Source: Rhea pennata
Lineage: Eukaryota; Chordata; Aves; Rheiformes; Rheidae
DNA length: 64,000 nucleotides
Direction: 5' to 3'
Assembly (NCBI RefSeq): GCF_028389875.1
Contig: NC_084682.1
Coordinates: forward strand, 8,566,001 to 8,630,000
In this document: piece after piece, positions 26,233 through 38,860 of the stretch
Layout of the letters: each line of letters begins with the position of its first letter
Numbering within the stretch: position 1 is the first letter of the stretch
Notes under the pieces: generated by a model
Database searches by the model: none
Told to the model about the DNA's origin: nothing
What the model saw: only the letters and a program-made list of their open reading frames with translations
Translations under genes and position numbers: made by a program

Positions 26233-27707
26233 CATACTCAAAAGGCCAGTGTTTTTAAGCAGGTGATGAACCTCCTTGAAAGTCTTCCCCAGCTGGTACC
26301 TACATCACCAGTCCTCAGTAGTCAACGCTTGTCAGAGGTTTAGGGAGAAGCAGCAAGAGCAGCCCTGTGGGATGACAGAGAACCTCAGTATTTTTGAAGT
26401 GCAAGTTTTCAGAAGGTTGATACAATACCTAGCATCTGTACACTGAGTGGGTGGATTATACTACCAGCTTTAAAATCAAAGCAGGAAAGAGATACCTTGC
26501 TCTTTTCCCAACTCTTTCTTTCATTGGTCTTCCAGGTTTGGAACCTTTCAAGTTCAAGGTTTCCAATGCCTCCCTGTGATCAAGGCATTTCTTGCACATC
26601 CTTTTTAAATGATGAAGTAAGAGTCTCACCAAGTCACAGGCCCCAGGTCTTAAAGACACCCGAACACTGTGCACTTCACAACAGTCTCAGAAGAGCTGGA
26701 GGCACCCAGCCACACACTGAACTCTTTGCTCCGCTCTGTGAAACCTGCCCGTGGAGCACGACACAGCACAAGAGCTCTGAGAAGCTGCAGAGAAGCTGGG
26801 ATGCTAAGCTCCCCCCCCTTGCCTCTGTAGATCCACAGCTTTGTGAAATCTTTTTCTGGCTAGAGTAAAAAGCTGACAGTCCTGCAAACCTCCGGACAGG
26901 GCTGGGATGCTGGATGAGGCCTCACTGCTGAGAAGCTCCTCTTCCCCCAACACCCTGTCTGCCCCTGGGGAAACGAGTAAGATCAAAGGGAAAGCACCAG
27001 GGCTGGGGCTGAGGTCCTGGGAAACACAACGCACAAGCTGTTCTTCTGCATTTCCCCCATCAGCAGCAGCATTTCTTTATCTTAGCCTTGAGGAGAAATA
27101 AAAGTCATCAAGGATTAATGGAAGCTGTCCTGCCAGCACAGCCAAGGAGCAGGAGAGCTCTGCTGCAGCCTCACAGGGAACAAGGGCAAGCGGGGCTGGA
27201 AGCACAGCGCCTGCCCTAGGCAAACCCAACGCGCTCAAGAGTGGTGCTAGCTCTGGGCAATGCTGTTGTCCCTCCGCTGCGAAGCGGCACAGCTCCCCGT
27301 GGACCTTCCCCATATACCAGTTCAGAGGAACTGGTCTGTGCCCATGAGGGAAGAAGCCTCACTGCACCACCCACTTAGGAAAAGAGATAAGAACAACTGT
27401 CCCCCTTAACCCCAAAACTACAATCAAGGTTCCCTTTGATCACATCTTCCTGCAACCCTGATGAGCAGTGTGACTTGGGCCATAATCTGTGCCAAAGCCA
27501 AAAGCAGCAACAGCAGTCTTCAGTCTTACGTCCACTATAGATTCACGTGTTTCAGGGAAAAAAAAAGGGGGGGGGGGCAAAAAAAAAAAACCCAGAAGTT
27601 CTTCAGTAGTTTCTTCTTTGCATCAGTCAGTTCCCTGGTCAACAGGGAGGACAGGAGAAGGATGCTCCTGCCATCAAGACTCAGAGGTCACAGATGTGCA
27701 GCAGAAC

Positions 27708-30480
27708 AATCACAGAATCACAAAGGTTGGAAGGGACCTCTGGAGATCATCTAGTCCAACCTCTTGCTCAAACAGGGTCACCTAGAGCATGTTAGACAGG
27801 GTTGTATCCAGGCGGGCCTTGAAGATCTCCAGAGAAGGAGACTCCACCACCTCTCTGGGCAACCCACTCCAGTGTTCCGTCACTCTCACAGTGAAGAAAT
27901 TCCCCCTCACGTTCAGGCAGAACTTCCTGTGCTTCAATTTCTGCCCATTGCCTCTTCTCCTGTCACACGGGACAACTGAAAAGAGTTTGTCCCTGTCCCC
28001 TTGACAATCTCCCTTCAGGTACTTGTACACATTGATCAGATCCCCCCTCAGTCTTCTCTCCCCCAGGCTAAACAGGCCCAGCTCTCGCAGCTGTTCCTCA
28101 CAGGGCAGGTGCTCCGGCCCTCTGATCATCTTCGTAGCCCTACGCTGCACTCTCTCCAGTAGCTCCATGTCTCTCCTGTACCAGGGAGCCCAGAACTGGA
28201 TGCAGTACTCGATATGAGGCCTCACCAGGGCTGAGGAGAGGGGCAGGATCACCTACCTCGACCTGCCGGCAACACTCTTCCTAATACACCCCCGGATACC
28301 ATTGACCTTCTTGGCCACAAGGGCACATTGCTGGCTCATGGTCAACCTGTCACCCACCAGCACTCCCAGGTCTTTCTCTGCAGAGCTGCTCTCCAGAAGG
28401 TCACCCCCCAGCTTGCACTGGTGCCTGGGGTTATTTTTCCCTAGGTGCAGGACTCTGCACTTGCCCTTGCTGAACCTCAGGAGGTTCCTCTCCGCCCAGC
28501 TCTCCAGCCTGCCCAGGTCTCTCTGAATGGCAGCACAGCCCTCAGGCGTGTCAGCCACTCCTCCCAGCTTGGGATCATCAGCAAACTTGCTGAGGAAGCA
28601 CTCTGTCCCCTCATCCAGGTCATTGATGAAGAAGCTGAACAGGATGGGACCCAGTACTGAGCCCTGGGGGACACCACTAGCCACAGGCCTCCAACTAGAC
28701 TCCACTTCGCTGATGACAGCTCTCCGAGCTCTGCCTTTCAGGCAGTTCTCAATAAACCTCACTATCCAGTCCTCTAACCCACACTTCCCGAGCTTCTCTA
28801 GGAGGATGTTAGGGGAGACAGCATCAAAAGCCTTGCTGAAGTCAAGGTACACAACGTCCACTGCTCTGCCCTCGTCTACCCAGCCAGTCATTCCATCAGA
28901 GAAAGCTATCAGATTGGTTAAGCAGGATTTCCCCTTGGTGAATCCATACTGGCTACTCCTGATCACCTTCTTTTCCTCCATATGTCTGGAGATGACATCC
29001 AGAATGAGCTGTTCCATCCCCTTTTCAGGGATGGAGGTGAGGCTGACCGGCCTATAGTTGCCTGGGTCCTCCTTCTTGCCCCTTTTGAAGTCTGGAGTGA
29101 CACTGGCTTTCTTCCAGTCCTCAGGCACCTCTCCAGTTCTCCAGGTCTTTTCAAGGACGATGGAGCGCAGCCTGGCGACAACATCCGCCAGCTCCCTCAG
29201 TACCCGTGGGTGCATCCCATCCGGGCCCATGGATTTGTGGATGTCTAGCCTGCCCAGAGGGTCTCTAATCCTTTCCTCCTCAACCAAAGGAAAGTCTTCC
29301 CTTCTCTGGGCTTTCTCCCTCACGTCCAGGCTCTGGGATTCCTGGGGGCTGCCCTTAGCAGTGAAGACTGAAGCAAAGAAGGCATTCAGTAATTCTGCCT
29401 TCTCTGTGTCCCTTGTCACCAGGGCCCCCGCCCCATTCAGTAGCAGGCCCACATTTCCCCAGTCCTCCTCTTGCTGCTCATGTATTTGAAGAAGCCCTTC
29501 CTACTGTCCTTGACATCCCTTGCCAGACTCAATTCCAGCTGAGCCTTAGCGTTCCTCGCAGCATCTCTACATACTCTGACTGCATTCCTATAATTCTCCC
29601 AAGTAGCCTGTCCCCTCTTCCACAGTCTGTGTATTTTCTTCTTCTGTCTGAATTTGGCCAAGAGCTCCTTGCTCACCCAGGCAGGTCTCCTGCTCCTTCT
29701 GCTGCACTTCTTACTCAGAGGGATGCACTACTCTTGAGCTTGGAGGAAGTGATGTTTGAATACTAGCCAGCTCTCCTGGACCTCCCTTCCTTCTAGGGCC
29801 TTAACCCATGAGGTCCCACCAATTAGGTCTCTGAAGAGCCCGAAGACCGCTCTCCTGAAGTCCAGGGTTGCAATCCTGCTTGTTACCTTAGTTCTTTCCT
29901 GCAGGATCCTGAACTCCACCATCTCGTGGTCACTGAAGCCAAGGCTGCCCCCAACCTTCACATCTCTAACCAGTCCCTCTCTGTTGGTAAGGATGCAGCA
30001 GGACACTCTTCCTCGTAGGCTCCTCCACCATTTGTTACAAGAAGTTATCATCAGTGCACTGCAGGAGCCTCCTGGACTGCTTGTGCCTTGCTGTGTAGTC
30101 CTTCCAGCAGATGTCAGGGTGGTTGAAGTCCCCCATGAGAACCAGGACCTGTGATCATGAGGCTACTTCCAGCTGTCTATAGAAGGCCTCATCAACTTTC
30201 TCTTCCTGGTCAGGTGGCCTGTAGTAGACACCCACAACAGTGTTTCCCCCCCTCCCCCCCCCCCATTGGCCTGCCCTTTGATCTTTACCCATAAGCTCTC
30301 AACTGCCTCCTCCTCCTCCCCCCCTAGGCAGAGCTCGTTGCATTCCAGTTGCTTTCTCACATGAAGAGCAACTCCACCACCTCGCCTCCCTGGCCTGTCT
30401 CTCCTAAAAAGCACATAGCCATCCATAACAGCATTCCAACCATGTGAGCTATCCCATCACATCTCTGACTGCAGTGAGAT
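27708..30480 (-). mobile_element. CR1 (chicken repeat 1) non-LTR retrotransposon, 5'-truncated and inactive
   Basis: A LINE copy on the minus strand. Its 3' end (27708-27722) carries the CR1 terminal octamer, seen on the plus strand as CACAGAAT. Reading 5' to 3': endonuclease-domain remnants at 30163-30480 (DGYVLFRRDRPGRRGGGVAL) and 29728-30051, a linker at 29437-29676, the reverse transcriptase at 28253-29452, and the C-terminal domain at 27782-28252 ([18 protein letters not shown]). The RT shows [21 protein letters not shown] and the catalytic FADD box. ORF2 is broken by several frame changes, for example near 28250, 29445, 29700 and 30100. The missing 5' end (ORF1 and the start of the endonuclease) marks it as dead on arrival. 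It lies in CAMKK1 intron 1, in the same sense as the gene. The 5' boundary is approximate. Confidence 0.95.
28253..29452 (-). pseudogene. CR1 ORF2 reverse-transcriptase segment
   Basis: A 399-codon open segment of CR1 ORF2. The order of motifs is that of LINE reverse transcriptases: a fingers region with [20 protein letters not shown], then [27 protein letters not shown] (first catalytic Asp), [16 protein letters not shown] (catalytic Asp pair) and a thumb ending [17 protein letters not shown]. It stops at 28250-28252 through a frameshift. The continuing C-terminal part ([18 protein letters not shown]) resumes in another frame at 28252. It cannot encode a full ORF2 protein. Confidence 0.9.
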
Positions 30481-33400
30481 CATGGCCCTAAACATCTCTC
30501 CTTCAGCTTGCTCTCCTCACTTCCAAGCTTTTTGTTCTGCTTAAGATGACATCTGCAGCTCAAACACATTACAACAGAATATTTGTTCTTAATTTGCCCC
30601 TTGGGTGTTAGGCTGACCCTACTGAGAACTATATTTAAATGTGCAATTTCCTGGCTAGGCTCATTTGCAGTCCTTCCCCCCCTTGGATGACTATGCAAGT
30701 CTGGCCCAGAATCCAATTAGCTACTACCACCTTTTAAATCAAGAGAATTAAAAAAAACCTCTCATCAAATAAGAAAAATAAAGGATTTTAATTACATCAT
30801 TCTTATTTTATGTCTAAACACTCAAAACTCCCAAGCTCTCTTTGGGAGGTGGGCTTGAAAGGCTAGAAAAGTGACCAGTTTGCATCAGAGACACAAAATT
30901 GCAGCAAGAACAAGCAGTCTGACAGCAGAGTCAGTCTGTCTCCCCTCATTATCAGCCGCTCGTCTGCTTTAAGGCGCTGCAGAGGTGGACACAGACATAA
31001 GCTGCCCAGCACCGAGGGCACAGGCAGCTGCTCCCCAGCATCCATAAGGGGTGCTGGCAAGACCCACGACTTTCTGCTCTGCACACAGAAGAGCAACTGT
31101 GGTTCATCCAGTTCTAATGCAGAAGGGAGAGGCCTCCTTTCACCAATGCCACCTCCACATGCCCATGAAGTGTTATAATTGCAGATTTCAGAGGAGCCTA
31201 AAGTGAAAGGACCCAGAGGCCAGGGACCTTTGTACATCTTAGCCTTGTGCACCTCAACCAAAAGAGTTTCTCTGACTCTCCAAATCAAGAGGGGCCTCAG
31301 GGCACCTTCAGTGACCCTTCTGGGCAGGCTTCTCCTGCTCAGCAGAGTGCAACGAAACCTTCACCTCTGGTGGGTCCCTGCATGGTTGTCCAGCCTTGAG
31401 CATGGAGCTGGGCAGGACAGGAAGAGCCAGACACCGTGAGGCTGGAAACTAGTGGGAGGGTGGGACATGCCTCTGCCTTGGAGCCAGCCAGCTGAGCACC
31501 TCAGTCTGGACACCAGCATTTCCTACTGCCAGCATTTGTCAGCTTCGGAAACACAGGGGCCACAGAGGAGTTCAAAGGAGGTCAAGGACCTCGAGGAAAA
31601 AAAAAAAAAAAAAAAAAAAAAAGTATTTTCAGCACCAACACAGCATCTCCAGAGCAAGCAAGCAAGCAGAGGCTAGGATCATGCTGCCAGGTAAACTGCA
31701 AGCTCCCTGCAGCTGCTGGCAGCTGGCAGTTCCTCCTGGACAGTACATCCAGCTGTGCCTGCTCCTGACAAAGGCAGGGGCTTTCCACACCAGGCCTCCT
31801 GTCCCCCAGGAACCAGATCTGCCATCAGCTCTGGAATTGTAGAAAATCCACTGATGAACCAAAAACCTGTTGGAGGAAAGCACGCTAGACAGCCCAGCCT
31901 CCTGGGGGTTAGTCTCAGTCATAGGCTTCTTACTAGGAGAGTTAAGCAAGAGCTGCAGAGGCTCCACACAATCCTCAGCTCCTGACAGCCTAACAGACAA
32001 CTTCAAAGCAGCTCAAACAAGGACGGTTTCACAGTAGAGCAGGGATTCTCTCCAGGCAGCCAGCACTGCCAAAAAATTGTACTGAGAAACAACAACGAAA
32101 TTTCTCTTCTCCAGTGACTACCCCCACTGCACATCCTTCCAGCTACACCTGGGCAGAGCTGCTGTCAGATCCTTTTGCAGAAAGTCATCTCCTGCGGTAT
32201 TTGCTCCTCCTTGCTGATGAGGAACTCTGAGCCATCCTCTCCTCTTGCACACAGCTACGCTGACAGCTCTGCAGAGCTCCCCAAAGCGCTAGGAGCCAGC
32301 CCGATGGCAAAGCATCACTGCATTTCTAGGTTAATGAAAGCTGGGACATGGGAGGAGGGAGAGAAGGACTTTCACTGCCTGAGACTAAGGGGCTGCATGT
32401 TTCAGGGCAAGGAAATATTTATTCCTGTATGAAGAACATGGAATATTAGAGATTTCAGGTTTCTTTCTTTCACCAGGTCTCACTGGAATAAGACTCTTGG
32501 CAATTTGCAGGAGCCACAACAGACCTTCAATGAATCCAGATGTTACCCAGCTCACAGCGGAAAGGCAAAGGAGCCATTTGGCTTTGCGTCCTCAGAGTCT
32601 TTGCAGTTCACTGATGCAGATCTGGTGGCTTACGGTTTCTATTGCTGTGGCATTTCAAACCTCACTGATCACTTGAGACCCAGCTACACTTGGTGCTGCA
32701 TGGAGAAGGAAGTTCCTACAGTAAAGGCTTGCTCTTAGCACAAGAAACATTGGGACGAGCAGACAGATGCTTGGAAAAGCATGGGGCAGACAGTACTGGC
32801 TTTGCTCATTTAGTCATTTGGTATGTGGGAGGATGTGCCACAGAACCACCAAAAGGTGGGACATGCTCTTGTGCTGTTCCTTATACATCTGGGGTTGATA
32901 TTCTGTGTGCAGCCTTCTAAATGCAATGGCATTTGGGTGTAAGGTAGTGACTGTTTGGCTCCATGGGAACAGCAAACTCTGAAAACCCAGAGCCTAATGA
33001 AAAGAGGCAAGTTTCATTCTGCAGTCTGACTTAAATCAATCTACCTGGCATTAAGGAATGGACTCCCAGCAATTGCTATGAATAAGTCATGCCTTTTTAC
33101 TATTGCTTCAAGCCAAATTACTAGCACTGTTCGCATCAATACTGTATGAGAAAGGAAAAAGGCAAAGCCTGATTAGAGTATGGAAACATGCTGGAACAGA
33201 TGCCCGATCTCTCTAATATGCAAGTGCACAGTAGTAACTTGGTCTGATTTTTGTCAGCTGAAAGCATTGCACCTCATGAACGTTACTACAGGGTAAAGGC
33301 TGGCAAAGCCTCAATAGCACATTTAAGTGGTTTGGGCTGACCCAAGAGCACAAGGGGCCTGAAGTCTGCAGGAAGAGCAGCAGCCCAAGATGCTTTCGCT

Positions 33401-36400
33401 TTATCAATGCAGTGAGCACCTAAACAAGGCAGATGTGCTAGAAACATTCCTCAAAACAGGATTCCACATTCAAGCAATGCCAGGAGAACTGCTGTCTCCC
33501 CGGGTCCAGCACAACCATGCTGCATCCCTATCTATCTGGCAAGGGTTCACGCGCCAAGCCAGTCAGACACCTCCCACTTCTCCAACCTTGCCTGTCCTCA
33601 TGCAGATGAGGCAGACAAACACTCATCCTGGGTTGGTTTATACTCCACCCTGCAGAGCAGGGATTCTCAGGAAGCATTATCCTTGGCCAGCAAAGTTCCC
33701 GACAGCTGTAGAAGGGAACCCTCCTAACCTCAGTGTCAGAGCATCTGAGCAGCCCCAGGTCAATAGTCAGAGTCAGCAGATGAGTTTTAGGTTCCCATAC
33801 TGTTTTAATAGGCTTGCCAGGAGTGGCATACCATTAGCACAAACGGGCCCAAACCTCCATTTCCAACATAATTAGTATCATATAACAGCACTAACCAGGC
33901 AGCATTACTAGAATCAGGTGCTAGAAAGTGCTAAAACTGAGACTTCACTCATATAGGTGGCTGGCTTATGCATGGGTACTGTAAGAATTTTCTATCATGG
34001 GAACTGCACAGTTTCTAATCCAGGTCCTGCTCTCCTTGCTCATCCTCAGCTCACATCCGTCCCAGGCTCCTAATAAGGAGGCAGCTTGCAGAGCTTCCAG
34101 CTTCTCGTCCACAGACGGACAAGATCCCACACGCTCAGGCTGCACACAGGGAAGGGAGGGTCTGGTGACAGACACAGCATGAAGCAACAGCTACAGATCC
34201 TCTTCCAGAGGGGTTCCTTCAAGCATCACAGCTTCTATCTGAGAGCCTACATCAAGCAGCACATCTCAGATTAAGACCACCAGCTGCATCTAGAACATGA
34301 AGAGGTCCAGAGAAAGGAAAAGAGGCTCCAGGGATGCCTCTGTGTTGCCAGCACCACGGTGAGCTAGCACAAAGGCAGCCACTGGTGGAAAATAACTTGC
34401 TCAAGACAGACGCAACTGCACAACACCATGGGGGTGATTATGAGAGCCACCTCTCAATCAGGTACGCATGCACACAGGTATGCACGCACACAGCGCTCCG
34501 CAAAGCTGCACGGGCTCGATTCCGGAGCTTCAGCCACTGCAGGGGTGACAACAGGTACCTGGGCTTCATTAGGCTTGCCCAAGCTACTGGTACAAAAGCT
34601 ATTCTACCATCCCCAACTCTTCTGTTTTCAGGACTACTTTCTATTCTACAAGATACAAACTTGAACACTACCTGGAGGCAGGAGTGGGAAGAATGACAGA
34701 AACAGACAGCTACACTAAAGTCTTCTCTTAACATGCCTGTAAAGGATCAAGAGCAAAAGGGCCTTTGAGCTGAGGTGTTTTGGTCCTGTATTAGCATGAT
34801 GTATAACACAGACATGAGGAGGCTGGTCCAACCTTTGCTGCATTCACAAGACTGCAGGAATTGCGTATAGGCTCTGCAATACAGGGAGAGGTAGGAAAAG
34901 AGCCCAAGGAGGATGACAGCACGTCACTGCAGGGAACTGCTCCGATATAGCACTAAACTGCCAAATGTAAGTACTGAAGTCCAAGTCACAAGAGCATACT
35001 CTCACTCTCCTGAGGAGGACAGATTTGCACCTCCATTAGTCACCAGCAGTTGCCAATCCAACTGTTAACGCACCCTAAGAAGGTGTTATTCGGCCTGGGC
35101 TCCCACAGCACTTTATCCTTCCCTTTCCCACCTCGGCCAAGCCCCTCGTGGCCTGCTTCTAGTTTAACACCATTGCTAAGCAGTCAGTGTCTGGGTCGAT
35201 CTGTGAACTAGAGGTAAAGCAGCTTAAGGTTACCAAGGAAGTCTGCAGCAAAGGAAGCCACTGAATTGCTCCTCCTCGTGCTAATTGCACAACCTGTGCT
35301 CTGGGTCATGCTTCTCCCCTTGAGAGCTTTGTAGGGCTGCAGGGACCACCCCTGTTCAGCACACGTAGAACAGCAGCCACAGCAGAAGTCAGTGTAAAGC
35401 AAGAACAGAGCCAAGAGTTTCTTCCTTGGCAGTTCAGGAGATGCTGTGGGCAGAGACAGCAGCCTTGCCCTGCACGGCTCCCCCACGCAGCAGCCTCCAG
35501 GCCAGCCGGGAGGCAACGGCCATCCAAACGGTGCCATTCATGTTTTGTCCCTGCAAGGTCACCCTAGCAGGTGCGAGCAAGTGGAGACAACTGGAGACAG
35601 GCAATTGCAGAAGGCCGCAAGAAATTAAGTGCAAGGCGATGAATTTGGTAGCTGCCCCTTAATGGTGGGATCAGCAGGAAGGAAAGCTGGGCTTTGATGG
35701 TTTTCTCCTGCACGTCCAACAGGATACACAGTTGCTCTGCAGAGTATAGCGTGGGAATAGGAGAGAGGAGAAGGATGCCTCCATCTCAGAGAGAAGCACG
35801 TTCGTGTGAACTCCGGCAGACAGCAGCACATTGCAGCCTTGCTGTTTATGCTCCCACCAGTATAATTAGAGCAGTCACTGTTAACTAGCTAACAACTTCA
35901 CTGTAAACCCTGAACAATACTGGAGAATTAATCACACAACAGTTCACAGCCCCCCCTGAAAGCAGCCACCAATTTGTAGAAAATGCTTAAGCTGCCCCAG
36001 AGGCTAGCTAAATTAGTCCCACAGGTTCTCGAGCAAAAAGAACAACTCTCAGAGAGGTACTGATCCTAAAATAAGGCCTGTCCAGGGCAGCGACCCAACA
36101 GAAACAAGCCCTTGACAAACCGCACCTTTATCACGAGGCATGAGTCAGCTCGTGTGCCGGCTGCCATCAGCAAATAAAACAGGGATTCGTTCCCAGCCAG
36201 GTCCACTCCCCAAGCCTGCAGCCTTCTGGGATGAGGAGAGAAGCTCCCTGGTGCCACTGATGACGAACAGTTGTACTTCTCCCTCCACTTTTGTCCATAG
36301 CACTTATGCCAAAAATAAAACCGAAGACTGAACTGGAACAGAAGAGTTTCCTGAAGACTTGTCCCAGTAAGAAGCATAACCAGGGGACTGAGCCTGCAAG

Positions 36401-38808
36401 TCTCTAAGCAAGCGAGACCCGCAACCTCCTCGGTTGGTGCGCATGTCCCTAGCTGAGCATATTTCTCTGATCAAGGATTCAAGCCTCGAAACTGTCATCT
36501 GTGGCTAACTGTAGAAAGCAGAAATATCCAATTTTCCAGAGACATTGCACATACACACTTTACCTCGCTCACCACCACAAGGCAGCCGCCAGCCTTCCAC
36601 CCATCCACGGAGTCACAGCGGTTTCTTTCCACCTTTCTCTTTCAAGATAGTATCCTATCCCAATTTATCACTTAGCAGGAGCATTCCTTCTCTTTTTAGA
36701 GCATTTCAGGCTGTTCTTGCCAAGCATACTAAGCCGAACTGCTGCCTTAATTAAGGCACACGCTTGATTACATGGCCTTATTTGATATCATTCATTTACG
36801 TGCTGTCCCCGACGCTTTCACGCTTTATCCATCATAAACATCACTAAGTACTAAGCTTCAGATGTGCCGTGATGACTGAGTAAAGTCAACAATTGCTTCT
36901 GTACACTTCAATCATCCTCCCTGCCTTTACAGCCAGACACCCACGCGCCTTTCTTTAACCGCGTATTTGCTGGTGACTGGGTCACGTCCCTGCCTGTTGG
37001 GTACCTGCTTCTCAAAGCAAGCAACAGAATAAAGGACCAAAGATCAGAGGAGCAGAAGAGGAATTTGAAGCCATGAAGACATAAGAGGAGGAATTTTGAT
37101 GAGGACTACCGCATGCCTAGTTTCCCCACAGACGTATCTGCTTTCCTGCCTACCGAAGCACAATCCAGCAGCGTTTTACTTTATACTGGCTTTATACTCA
37201 ACTCTTAGCCTGACAGCTCAGGTCTGGGCTTTGGCCAGGAGCAGAAGGGCTACCTGCCAGCTCAGCAGAGCAGCATCCTCAGCAAAGGGCCAGGCTCAGC
37301 TGCCTGACCTTCCCAATTGCCAAATGCTGGCAGCAGCAGGCATCTGCAGGAAGGTGTGTAGGAAGCAATCACCTTCCCAGCAATTTAGTGGAGGGTGGGG
37401 GAAAAAAGCAGGAGAGCTCCAAGAACTGCACCAAGCTGAAGCCCAGCAGTGCAGCTGGCCTCTGCTACCAACCTCGAGCAAACCGCTTTCCCTCCCACCC
37501 TCCGCACTGCCTGCACGGCACCAACACAGAGCCCCAAACCCAAGAGGGAGCTCACACGAGCAGAGCCTGCCTCCCCCTTCCGCCCACGGTTTTCAGTGCT
37601 TTGAGCTGTGGGACAGATGCCGCCCACCGTTCACCTGCGCGTTAGGGCTGCGCTGGGCATGTTCTCTGCAGGCACCTTCCCAAGGCAGGGTAATCGCCTG
37701 CACTGATTTCAGCTGATACCAGAGAGGCTGCCTTCCCCAGCTCCAGCACAGATGTTATCCTCACACTGAGCTCCCCCGCAAAGCACGTGTCCCTTCCCCT
37801 CCACTAGCTTATTTTGCTATGATTTACATCATATTCATCCTCTCTGCACCTCAGCAAAGTACAGAAGTACTTTGGAGCCCCAAAACACCCTAACACCCCA
37901 AGCCTCTCGGGCAGCTTTTCCTAAAGCCTCTGGTAAAAGAGGCTCTTCCTTCCCCTGCTCCACCAGAGACAAGCTTGCAAAGCCTCTGCTGAAGTCAACA
38001 CTGAAACTTCAGAGAAGTCTTGGCCTTCAGACAAAACTCTTCTTCCATAATTCAGCAGTGGTTGGCACAAGTGGGTAGCTTAATACACCCTTCAAGCAAC
38101 ACACACCAGCAAGTGGAAGAGATGCCGCGCTCTGGCAGCCAGACCCTTGGCTGAAGGGCAGAGTGACAGGCTCGGCACAGTGCCACCTCTTTAAACCCTG
38201 CCAAGGCCTGAACCACATAAGCTTTTGCAGTGACTGCTACCTAAACAGAGCTTTTTCCTCTAGCAACCGGACTGCTGCCGCACTGCCCTTTTGAAAGTCT
38301 CCTCTGCTTCTGGTCCGGCTGCAGCATGCGAGGACTGGAGTCTGTTCTCCAGCTGCAAGGGAGCAAAGAGCCCAGCACTGCAGCCAGAAGTCTCCATGAC
38401 CTGGGTCTCCCAGGTTCTGCAGGCTCCCCACTGCTTCCTCTCCAGCAACAGGAGCTGGTGCCATAATAATAATAATAATAGTAAGTAAAGACCACACACA
38501 CACGTACCCAGGCCTTGCTGCATCAGACTGAGTGGCTCCCCACCCAGAAGCTCCCATCCCTTGCATGGAGAGGCCCTGGGGGGTTGTCCATCAGCGTGCA
38601 CACCGACTGCAGCGCTACAGCCAGCCTGCTGACAGGTGACAAGGACTCGTTTCATCCCTGGCATGTATTTCAGCTATTAACGAAGACAAACGACCCGCAA
38701 CTTCCTCAAGAGCAGGCAAGCCCAGCTCATGACCATCTACTTTGTCCTTCAAATTCATTTAACAGACACATGATTTCCCCCCCCAAGCTAATAAAATAAA
38801 GTTAAATT

Positions 38809-38839
<31 letters not shown>

Positions 38840-38860
38840 GCCACTCCTGCGGGAAGGGGA
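30481..38860 (-). other. CAMKK1: CAMKK1 intron 1, distal part
   Basis: No exon, RNA gene or further transposon recognised. It contains an A26 run (31597-31622) and a short AAT repeat (about 38465-38480). Base composition is more even than in the central intron. Frames of up to 206 codons (for example at 37.1-37.7 kb) are featureless and are not proposed as genes. Confidence 0.55.

Larger units (their letters stand above)
10991..27707 (-). other. CAMKK1: CAMKK1 intron 1, central part
   Basis: About 16.7 kb without a recognisable exon, RNA gene or named transposon. It alternates between AT-rich stretches (for example 14140-14230 and 24530-24760) and CpG-dense patches (about 11160-11330, 12200-12680, 22290-22560 and 22860-23150). 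Simple repeats include T17 (14526-14542), an A-rich AAAAG tract (14848-14897), a C run near 16318-16332, T21A14 (26198-26232) and an A/G homopolymer cluster (27558-27589). Open frames of 100-190 codons here show no family motif and overlap in several frames, as expected of GC-rich non-coding DNA. Confidence 0.6.

Noticed and set aside
27789-30154. Several plus-strand open frames within the CR1 element
   Set aside because: Antisense shadows of the CR1 ORF2; all motifs are on the minus strand.
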